NCBI GenBank assembly: GCA_012515515.1
Contig: JAAYYE010000012.1
Location: forward strand, 74,408 to 138,407
Length of the DNA stretch: 64,000 bases
From: Minisyncoccota bacterium
GTDB taxonomy: Bacteria; Patescibacteria; Microgenomatia; UBA1400; PJMF01
Direction of reading: 5' to 3'
A model generated the notes under the pieces. It made no database searches and was not told where the DNA came from. It worked only from the letters and a program-made list of their open reading frames with translations. Within the stretch, counting starts at the first letter, position 1, and each line of letters starts with the position of its first letter. The position numbers and the translations under genes are program-made. Shown here in pieces: positions 55,656 to 62,379 of the stretch.

Positions 55656-56462
55656 TTATAACCAATCGTCAAAGTTTTTACTTTCTTTTTTAAAAATTCG
55701 CAGGCCCAAATAAAAAACACAAATAATGATTACAATGGCCACCCAAATAAAGTTTGGTAAAGTTATGGGCAAACCCATCAACGCATGATGAAACATTTCA
55801 ATAATAGTTGTCATTGGATTTAAATAAAAAAGCGGTTGTAAAAACTCTGGTAATAAATTTAGTGCATAAACTACTGGTGTCGCATAAAACCACAACATTA
55901 CAGCTAGTGCCACCATAAAATTAACATCGCGAAAACGCACATTGAGGGAAGATGTGAATAAAGAAAACCCAACGGTAAAAAAAACTAATAATAATATGGC
56001 TGGTACCACCCACAACATTCTCAAGGCATAAAACAGCAATTGCATCAGCCCATAACCTTCCAGTAGTAACTTATCGCCAATTAGTGCCACAATTAATAAA
56101 AGTAAAGCCACTAAAAAATGGAAAAGATTAGAAAAAATGATAGATAAAATAATACTTTCTCTGGGAAATTTGGCCTTTTTAATTAAACTTCTTTCGTAAA
56201 AAAAAGCCGGAGTAGTTTTTGTTAAACTTTGCGCAAAAAAATTCCAAGGCAAAAGTCCGGCAAATAAATATAAAAAATAATTATCAACTTTGACCGGCAC
56301 GAAAAATTGGAAAACAAAACCCATAACTAACATTTGTAATAATGGATTTAGCACAACCCATAAGAAACCAAAGCTAGCTCTTTTATATCGAGCTTTAATT
56401 TCCTTTTGAGTCATAGCAGACAAAAAATCCAACCAGTGTCGCTGTTTTTTACTTAACTTCAT
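55656..56462 (-). CDS. wzm: ABC transporter permease of a polysaccharide exporter (Wzm-like)
   Basis: 268 residues from ATG 56462 (MKLSKKQ); an upstream ATG at 56510 is possible, and neither has a ribosome binding site. ABC2 pattern: IKARYKRASFGFLWVVLNPLLQMLVMGFVF, LFAGLLPWNFFAQSL, NVRFRDVNFMVALAVMLWFYATPVVYALNLLPE, LNPMTTIIEMF, and about six membrane segments. It forms the channel with Wzt that moves lipid-linked glycan outward. First gene of the operon wzm-wzt-queC-like. Divergent from the priming sugar transferase gene. Confidence 0.92.
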   Translation of the reverse strand: MKLSKKQRHWLDFLSAMTQKEIKARYKRASFGFLWVVLNPLLQMLVMGFVFQFFVPVKVDNYFLYLFAGLLPWNFFAQSLTKTTPAFFYERSLIKKAKFPRESIILSIIFSNLFHFLVALLLLIVALIGDKLLLEGYGLMQLLFYALRMLWVVPAILLLVFFTVGFSLFTSSLNVRFRDVNFMVALAVMLWFYATPVVYALNLLPEFLQPLFYLNPMTTIIEMFHHALMGLPITLPNFIWVAIVIIICVFYLGLRIFKKESKNFDDWL

Positions 56463-56595
56463 AAATAATTTAATTGTTCGTTTTCTCTTAAAACACTCAA
56501 ATAATAACATAAAAAAGCAGTAAGACTATCTTTAATTAATTTTTTCGATAAAATATTTGCATATTACTGAGCTTGTCCGCAATGAGTATTAGCAA

Positions 56596-57249
56596 ATGAA
56601 AAATTACAACTTTATTCATCATAGTTTTAAGGGTTTTTTGAAATACTTTATCGACCTAATTTTGACTTTAATAGCTTTATGCATTTTATTGCCCCTTTTT
56701 ATTATTTTTTGGCCGATTATGCTTTGGCAAATTGGTCCACCAATTATTTTTAAACAAAAAAGAACTGGAAAAAATGGGAAAGTTTTTACCGTTTATAAGT
56801 TTCGCACTATGGTAAAAAATGCAGAATTAATCCGTGCAAGGAATCAAACTAAGCTTTCTAAATTAAATTATGCCCCATGGCCAATGTTTAAAATTGGTGA
56901 CGATCCGCGTTTTATTAAATTTGGCAGATTCTTATCTCGTAGTGGTTTAGACGAACTTCCGCAACTAATTAACATTATTAGAGGTGAAATGTCTTTTATT
57001 GGACCAAGACCACTACCAACTAATGAAGCCAATTCTTTAAAAAAAATTGATCCTGACTGGTACACTTGGCGACATCAGGTTAAACCTGGTTTGTTCTCAC
57101 TTTGGGTTTTAGATGACAAAAGACACCAGGATCTGAAAACCTGGAAAAAATTAGAAAGAGAAACATTAAAACTTAATCTGATTCAGCAATATTTATTAAT
57201 TTTTAAAGTAATTTTTTTACAACTGCAAAGGGTTTTGAAATTTAATTGA
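56596..57249 (+). CDS. Undecaprenyl-phosphate sugar-1-phosphate transferase (bacterial sugar transferase)
   Basis: Primes glycan synthesis by loading a sugar phosphate on polyprenyl phosphate. 217 residues, the short single-anchor form: one hydrophobic re-entrant helix (about 17-44), IIFKQKRTGKNGKVFTVYKFRTM, DDPRFIKFGRFLSRSGLDELPQLINIIRGEMSFIGPRPLP, and KPGLFSLW. The catalytic Asp-Glu pair (LDELPQ) near 120 is kept. No large N-terminal membrane domain as in WcaJ, so it is like PglC/WbaP catalytic cores. It sits next to wzm and supplies the substrate that Wzm/Wzt export after elongation. Confidence 0.93.
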   Translation: MKNYNFIHHSFKGFLKYFIDLILTLIALCILLPLFIIFWPIMLWQIGPPIIFKQKRTGKNGKVFTVYKFRTMVKNAELIRARNQTKLSKLNYAPWPMFKIGDDPRFIKFGRFLSRSGLDELPQLINIIRGEMSFIGPRPLPTNEANSLKKIDPDWYTWRHQVKPGLFSLWVLDDKRHQDLKTWKKLERETLKLNLIQQYLLIFKVIFLQLQRVLKFN

Positions 57250-57370
57250 TTATTTCTAAAAATCAACAAAAAATAAATGCTGTATTTACAATTAATTGCT
57301 ACTTGCCTAAGATACCAAAAATGTATTATGCTTAATTATTAGCAATTTGTGATTGTGTATTTAATAACAT

Positions 57371-58591
57371 ATGTCTGATCCAAGCAACTTTCTACCAAAA
57401 AGCTATCTAAAAAATTCGGCAGAAGATCAAATGATCAAACCCATTAGTTCTCTAAATATACCAGAGCACGATCTTCCTCAGCATTCTTCAACAGATAACG
57501 TTGCTAACAATTTACCAAATAATGATTCGGCAACTAACACCTCTTCTCCAGATAATGATCCCAAAGTAATAAATACTGCTGGAGGAAAAGGCGCTAAAAA
57601 AATTAAAACAAAAATGTCGTCTAAGAAAAAAAATATCCTTTTATTGTTAATATTACTGTTCCTTTTAGTTAGTAGTGGAGCTGGCTTATTGCTAATGAAA
57701 CAACGTCAAGACACCAGGCAAGAGGCATATGGCGGAGGTGGTTTTACTTGTGGCCCAAATGACTATGGCAAGTTTTGTAGAAATGACCCTAGTAAACACT
57801 TTACTGGAAATTGTGTTGTTTATTGGTGCATTAATGGCAATTCAAGTGGGGGTTGTGATTGGGAGGATATTAAGGAGTATGAGGGGGAAGGTCAGGATTT
57901 TGGAAAATGCACTGATTTATTAAAGTGGGCACGAAACAATCCAAAGGCGCCTGGTTGTTGGCAAGTAGATGCTGTTGATCAGGAAAATCGCTATTGTTAT
58001 GTTTCTGGCGGTTGTGAAAGCTATGAGCAAGATTTAAGTGACTGTCGTCCAAAACCACCGCCAACTACGCCACCTCCAACTACGCCACCGCCAACTACGC
58101 CGCCTCCAACTACACCACCGCCAACTACGCCGCCACCAACAACGCCACCTCCGACGACACCGCCGCCAACAACGCCACCGCCAACAACGCCACCGCCAAC
58201 GGTAACTGACGAGCCTACGCCAACAGTAACTAGTACACTTACTCCAACTCCGACTGATACTCCTGAACCCACAACGGAGCCAACGAAAGAACCAACATCT
58301 GTTCCAAGCACGCCTACACCAATAATTACGCAAGTGATTACTACTGTTAGCTGTAATGAAGGCTGTAATGAAAACGCCGATTGTACTAACATTAGTCACA
58401 TTTGTTATGAAGGTTTTTGTCGCCTAGATGTGAACCCAACTGATGTTAATTGTCGATTAGCTGACGGTGGCAATGTTATAGAAAGAGCTGTAACTGTGCC
58501 AACCGAATCTGGTTTTGCCGACTGGTTTAACTTCATCAAAGTTGGTTTCGGCATTCTTGGTTTAGGAGCTCTATTACTACTGCTTCTATAA
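57371..58591 (+). CDS. Surface protein with cysteine-rich domain, proline-threonine stalk and two membrane segments
   Basis: 406 residues, no enzyme motif. Cytoplasmic part rich in serine/asparagine/proline (1-78), then a membrane helix (about 86-108) and RQDTRQEAYGG. A cysteine-rich domain (about 125-225, nine cysteines, with EGNCVVYWC-like spacing) could be disulphide bonded. Then nine PPPTT units and a threonine/proline-rich linker (225-325), a second small cysteine cluster (NEGCNENADCTNISHIC), and a C-terminal hydrophobic segment (WFNFIKVGFGILGLGALLLLLL). The stalk would be a glycosylation target or a rigid spacer. It lies beside the glycan locus. Confidence 0.72.
   Translation: MSDPSNFLPKSYLKNSAEDQMIKPISSLNIPEHDLPQHSSTDNVANNLPNNDSATNTSSPDNDPKVINTAGGKGAKKIKTKMSSKKKNILLLLILLFLLVSSGAGLLLMKQRQDTRQEAYGGGGFTCGPNDYGKFCRNDPSKHFTGNCVVYWCINGNSSGGCDWEDIKEYEGEGQDFGKCTDLLKWARNNPKAPGCWQVDAVDQENRYCYVSGGCESYEQDLSDCRPKPPPTTPPPTTPPPTTPPPTTPPPTTPPPTTPPPTTPPPTTPPPTTPPPTVTDEPTPTVTSTLTPTPTDTPEPTTEPTKEPTSVPSTPTPIITQVITTVSCNEGCNENADCTNISHICYEGFCRLDVNPTDVNCRLADGGNVIERAVTVPTESGFADWFNFIKVGFGILGLGALLLLLL
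58056..58200 (+). repeat. 15-base tandem repeat encoding Pro-Pro-Pro-Thr-Thr
   Basis: About nine and a half copies of a 15-base unit (ccaccgccaactacg and close variants) inside the surface protein. Copies differ at third codon positions (cct/ccg/cca; act/aca/acg). The variation shows selection for the peptide and some age of the array. Such arrays change in copy number by slippage. Confidence 0.85.
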
Positions 58592-58654
58592 AGTACTGCT
58601 TTTATAAAAAACTTTTATAGAAAATTGGCAAATAAGTTTTCTCCAGTTGTTTGC

Positions 58655-58660
58655 TATAAT
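58655..58660 (+). promoter_or_regulatory. Extended -10 of the tRNA-Ile gene
   Basis: TGCTATAAT (58652-58660) lies 11 bases before the tRNA 5' end, so transcription would start about 5 bases upstream of mature tRNA. The -35 is weak. Confidence 0.65.
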
Positions 58661-58671
58661 GCATATCAAGC

Positions 58672-58745
58672 GCGTGTGTAGCTCAATCGGTTAGAGCTCC
58701 AAGCTTATACCTTGGCGGTTTTAGGTTCGAGTCCTAACACACGCA
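58672..58745 (+). tRNA. tRNA-Ile (anticodon UAU)
   Basis: 74 bases. Acceptor GCGTGTG/CACACGC, D-arm GCTC..GAGC, anticodon stem CCAAG/CTTGG with loop CTTATAC, T-arm TTAGG/CCTAA with loop TTCGAGT, discriminator A. All stems are fully paired. The anticodon is UAU, which reads AUA. Most bacteria read AUA with a tRNA carrying CAU modified by TilS lysidine, so this type is unusual. CCA is not encoded. Confidence 0.93.
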
Positions 58746-58899
58746 CAAACTATAGCGAAAATTAGCAAAACCTTGGACACTTCGATTGAGGACTTTATAA
58801 AACAATTATTGGGGAGTTAAACTATAAGCAAGGTTGTAAACTTTTAAAAAATTACCAACCAATCACTTTAACAGTGATCGTGGCTGAAAAAGAAAAAAT

Positions 58900-59913
58900 A
58901 TGGATAATCAGGATTTCAATCAATCAGTACTAGAAAATTACCAAATGCCACAAAGTCCTGAGCCACAAAATCCTGAACCAAAAAGTAATAAATTGCTATT
59001 AATTGTTGGCGGCGCAGCGACTTTCATAGCCTTAATTATGGGTGGAATATATTTATACAAAAATAACAAAGTTAATCTACCAACGAATACACAAACTCAA
59101 AATCAAGTTCAACAGAATCCTGAAAATATCGTCAGCAATAATCCAACGCCCCCAACTGTTACTTGCGAAAACTTTTCTGAGCTTTCCGCTTTTATTTCTA
59201 AAACTATTCAGTCACCAGATAGTCAAAGTGTGATGGAAATGAATCCACATATAATTACTAGTTTTCGCTGGCAAAGAAATACATTAGAACCATTTATCAC
59301 TTATCCAATCATAAACGGCATTGAAGCTGTTTATGGAGACCAGAATAATTTTCGTTCAAATGATTTTATTACCTCGGCTATTGAAAACAATTCCGAATTG
59401 ATAAGCCAATCAATAAATGAAAAGGCAAAGGAGCTGGGCTTTGTTGTCGATTCGCTAAACACTTTGCCACTCAAAACTTTTTCGAACAAAAATGTTTTGC
59501 AAGTGTTTGCTTTCACAAAAGGAGACAGTATTTATAATATTGTTTTGGAATCTGTATGGGGATATCACGCTCCAGGAGTAAGCACAGTAACCGTAACCTG
59601 TGGGAAAACTCTCTCGGACTACGACGAGGTTTATAACGCATTAAATTTGAAAATTACACCGTCGATTGAAGATTACTACCATGATGATTATGTAGCGATT
59701 TCTGATGTCAGTCCCGATGGGAAAGTGTATGCGCTTACTGGTAGTCCAAGCCAAATTAGTCTTGCAGACTACTATTACTTCGATGGAAATTCGTTAAAGT
59801 TGCTAAGTGAAAATTCTTACCCAACTCAATGTGCGCTTCTTGAATCTCAAAAGCTTGGAAAAGGAATGAGATGTGTTGACCATGATCATGTTCAACGCAC
59901 GGTAAATTATTAA
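58900..59913 (+). CDS. Membrane-anchored extracytoplasmic protein of unknown function
   Basis: 337 residues, not recognised. Soluble N-terminus (1-28, proline/glutamine/asparagine), one membrane helix (about 29-50, LLLIVGGAATFIALIMGGIYLY), a short linker, then an alpha/beta-looking domain of about 260 residues with only four cysteines. It carries no repeat or signature. A purine-rich AAGAAAA precedes the ATG. It follows tRNA-Ile by 154 bases containing a small hairpin (ATCAC..GTGAT) and no other feature that I can name. Common style with the surface proteins nearby. Confidence 0.55.
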   Translation: MDNQDFNQSVLENYQMPQSPEPQNPEPKSNKLLLIVGGAATFIALIMGGIYLYKNNKVNLPTNTQTQNQVQQNPENIVSNNPTPPTVTCENFSELSAFISKTIQSPDSQSVMEMNPHIITSFRWQRNTLEPFITYPIINGIEAVYGDQNNFRSNDFITSAIENNSELISQSINEKAKELGFVVDSLNTLPLKTFSNKNVLQVFAFTKGDSIYNIVLESVWGYHAPGVSTVTVTCGKTLSDYDEVYNALNLKITPSIEDYYHDDYVAISDVSPDGKVYALTGSPSQISLADYYYFDGNSLKLLSENSYPTQCALLESQKLGKGMRCVDHDHVQRTVNY

Positions 59914-60045
59914 ATTGATTTGGGTGACACAGCAACTTCTTTGGCACGAAATTCGACAACGAAATGATGGGTGTATGAGGCGTTCGTCAAAGTTAGAGGT
60001 TTTTGCTAAAATAGCTTTAAGCGTAATTATATAAACATACCCTTT

Positions 60046-60528
60046 ATGATAAAATTGTTGTCCAAACTTTTTAAAATACTATTAATTTGTGTCGTTTTAT
60101 TGGCGATCAGTCTCTTTCTTTATCAAAAAGGCTGGCTCAAAAATCATCCTCTGCAGGCTCAGCTGGCCCAATTTCAGGAAGGAAAGATAAAAAGCCCTGC
60201 TGATTTCATTAATTCTTTCAAAAAAGAAGATGAGCTCAACTTAGAATTAGATCAATTAAGCAGCAACGCTGGAGAGCAAATTAAAATTACCACTCAAAAA
60301 GCTATTGAAGCAGGCAAAGTCGCCCAAGAATTTATTTCTGGCTCAATTAAAACCGATGAATCATCAGATAAAAACTTAGGAGAAAAAGCTTTTGAATATG
60401 GTCAATATGTTTATTGCAGAGCTGTTATCGATGACTGGGAGCAGAAACTTGAGGAAAATAACTCTTCAACTGAGGCGCAAGAGGCTGAAACACAAGATAC
60501 TGACGCACAAGCTATTGACAAAAATTAG
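60046..60528 (+). CDS. Small membrane-anchored acidic protein of unknown function
   Basis: 160 residues: membrane helix at about 8-27, then a soluble region predicted helical with KSPADFINSFKKEDELNLEL and AIEAGKVAQEFISGSI, a central YGQYVYCRAVIDDWEQKLEE, and an acidic threonine/alanine-rich tail (TEAQEAETQDTDAQ). No homologue recognised. Convergent with the isopentenyl phosphate kinase gene after a 59-base gap. Confidence 0.55.
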   Translation: MIKLLSKLFKILLICVVLLAISLFLYQKGWLKNHPLQAQLAQFQEGKIKSPADFINSFKKEDELNLELDQLSSNAGEQIKITTQKAIEAGKVAQEFISGSIKTDESSDKNLGEKAFEYGQYVYCRAVIDDWEQKLEENNSSTEAQEAETQDTDAQAIDKN

Positions 60529-60587
60529 AGAAAAATCAAGAAAAAAACTCTAATAAACACACATTTGGTGCTCGTGAGCGCTGATTA

Positions 60588-61388
60588 TTAACGAATACTC
60601 GTCCCCACACAATCTCGATTTGTGAGTGCCCAATATAAATTGTCTTGCAACATCCCAGAGATGATCATCGATTCAATGCCTTTTTTTGCAAGAGTTAATG
60701 ATTCTTCAATTTTTAAGCCCATTCCTCCAGTGACATCAAAACCTCTAGTGCGATGCAAGTCTTGACTAACTTTAGTCCAATTTTGCGCAGTAATTTCTGC
60801 TACGATTTGCCCAGTTTTATCTAAAAATCCAGCGACTTCAGTGACGTGGATAATTTTATTTACCTGAATTTGTTGTTCTAAAAAGTAGGGAGCGAGAAAA
60901 GCTAAAATTTCTTCAGTCGACCAAATAGTACAACCCTGATCTCTGTCAACCAAAACATCGCCACAAGTCACTGGCAACAAGCCTTTTCGCAAATACTCAT
61001 TAATCACCTCGGCACAAAAAGCAGCCTTTTTTCTTTTTTTAGTGACAATGGTGTTACTAGCATAAAAAGAGACAGCGGGTAAATTATGTTTAAGAAATTC
61101 ATGAACAACTAAACGATTGAGGGTGGCAGCACTATCTTGGACAATGGCCATGCCTAATAAACTTTCTTCATTGATAAACCCAGCCATCGTTTGATATTTG
61201 CTGGCAGGAACATGAGCAAAACTACCTTGACCATGTCCAACAATCAATAATTGATCTGGTTTTTCCTGTTTAGCGCGAGCAATTTCTCCAACCAAGCGTG
61301 TTAGAATGTTTTTTCTCAGGGACATGGGAATTTCTTTATCAGTAATTACCGAGCCACCAAGTTTAATTAAAGTTAAATTTTTTAACAC
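60588..61388 (-). CDS. Isopentenyl phosphate kinase (archaeal type)
   Basis: Phosphorylates isopentenyl phosphate to isopentenyl diphosphate, the last step of the archaeal-type mevalonate route. 266 residues of the amino acid kinase fold: LIKLGGSVITDKE near residue 6, LLIVGHGQGSFAH near 50 with the histidines characteristic of IPK, VSFYASNTIV, GLLPVTCGDVLVDRD, VTEVAGFLD and DVTGGMGLKIEES. The GHGxGSFAH block separates IPK from glutamate and aspartate kinases. The start is GTG with AAAAAGG 6 bases upstream. A zinc-ribbon/Nudix-like gene lies 17 bases upstream, and a prenyl synthase gene is just beyond. Confidence 0.88.
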   Translation of the reverse strand: MLKNLTLIKLGGSVITDKEIPMSLRKNILTRLVGEIARAKQEKPDQLLIVGHGQGSFAHVPASKYQTMAGFINEESLLGMAIVQDSAATLNRLVVHEFLKHNLPAVSFYASNTIVTKKRKKAAFCAEVINEYLRKGLLPVTCGDVLVDRDQGCTIWSTEEILAFLAPYFLEQQIQVNKIIHVTEVAGFLDKTGQIVAEITAQNWTKVSQDLHRTRGFDVTGGMGLKIEESLTLAKKGIESMIISGMLQDNLYWALTNRDCVGTSIR

Positions 61389-61405
61389 TGCTACCTTTTT
61401 TTAAA

Positions 61406-62302
61406 TTAGTTAACTAATTTAGCGTCTTGATAATAGTTGGCTAATTCTTCTTGAGGAATTTTTCCTTCTTCGGCTAAAAAAAGCAATGCTGCTGGCAAGA
61501 AATCTAACACAGCTAATGTAGCTTTACGAATTTTCCCTTGATCTATTTCTGACAAATCCTGAAATGAATAAAGTTGCCAGCCTTCTCGTTCAATTTTTGC
61601 CAAATCTCCCTCATCAATTAAAATCGCTAGCACAAAGACCATAAAATTATACAAAGCCTTGTCTTGCTTGTTTTCGCCGATTGGCCGAATTTGTTCGATA
61701 TTAAATGAAGATTTAGAAAACAAATGCACCTTGTCTTCTAAATCTCGAGCCGATAAACCTGGAACTTCCTCTTCCATTTCTCTCAACATGCTTAAATATA
61801 AAGCATTAACAAAAGCTGGTGGCAAATCCTTAAAATCTAGGGAAGCATAATTTTCACTGTTATGTAAAAAATCCAGCACTACTGTAGATTCTCCATTATC
61901 AACTTTTCCGGTAACGGTATTAATGCCAGTTGGTTCCGTAAAAATATCTCGACCAAAATTTATTGAACTAGGATTAAGCCAAGAATACTGCTTGTCCTTT
62001 TCTTCAGGAAAAATCACTCTTTCTCGTTTTTTGCTTTCATCATCGGAGGGGTTACTTTTAACATCGTCAAACAATAATACTTTTAAACCTGTTTCAGTAG
62101 CAACAAAAGTAAGGGCACCAACGCCTACTGCCTTGGAACGAACAGCAATCTTTTCTTGCATTGAAGAATTACACGCTGTACAAAAAGGACGATTGGGTGG
62201 AAATATTTTTTCACCACAAACAGGACAAACAGCTAACTTTAGCTCGCCTTCACTATTGCCATAGCGCGTTTTTTGTAAGCGCCAATGTCTTGGAACTTCC
62301 AT
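61406..62302 (-). CDS. Zinc-ribbon protein with split Nudix-like box
   Basis: 298 residues. Opening MEVPRHWRLQKTRYG and two cysteine pairs (CPVCGEKIFPP, CTAC near residues 26 and 42) form a rubredoxin-like zinc ribbon, similar to the DUF35/OB-fold ribbon of archaeal acyl-CoA enzymes and to that in NudC-type hydrolases. Later GKVDNGES and REMEEEVPGL correspond to the two halves of the Nudix box (G-x5-E ... RE-x2-EE-x-G) but with about 36 rather than 7 residues between them. The C-terminal part is helical. Position in an operon with isopentenyl phosphate kinase suggests a role in isoprenoid metabolism, perhaps IPP/IP conversion, but that is inference. Confidence 0.55.
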   Translation of the reverse strand: MEVPRHWRLQKTRYGNSEGELKLAVCPVCGEKIFPPNRPFCTACNSSMQEKIAVRSKAVGVGALTFVATETGLKVLLFDDVKSNPSDDESKKRERVIFPEEKDKQYSWLNPSSINFGRDIFTEPTGINTVTGKVDNGESTVVLDFLHNSENYASLDFKDLPPAFVNALYLSMLREMEEEVPGLSARDLEDKVHLFSKSSFNIEQIRPIGENKQDKALYNFMVFVLAILIDEGDLAKIEREGWQLYSFQDLSEIDQGKIRKATLAVLDFLPAALLFLAEEGKIPQEELANYYQDAKLVN

Positions 62303-62326
62303 GATAATTTATTAGTCGGAATTTTG

Positions 62327-62365
62327 TACGAAATCACGCAAATTTAGTTAATTTGCGCTTTCGTA
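62327..62365. promoter_or_regulatory. Large palindrome between the divergent isoprenoid genes
   Basis: TACGAAA / TTTCGTA and CGCAAATT / AATTTGCG form 15 paired positions around a 5-base centre, with a 3-versus-1-base internal loop. It ends one base before the -10 of the prenyl synthase gene (TATGAT, 62367-62372) and would cover its -35 region, so an operator is likely. No T-run follows. Confidence 0.6.
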
Positions 62366-62379
62366 GTATGATATTTAAC

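Noticed and set aside
58056..58200. Possible CRISPR-like repeat array
   Set aside because: Units are 15 bases with no spacers, in frame with an encoded PPPTT peptide.
58021..58399. Antisense frames with glycine/valine or arginine/tryptophan repeats
   Set aside because: They are mirror images of the Pro-Thr tandem repeat on the plus strand.
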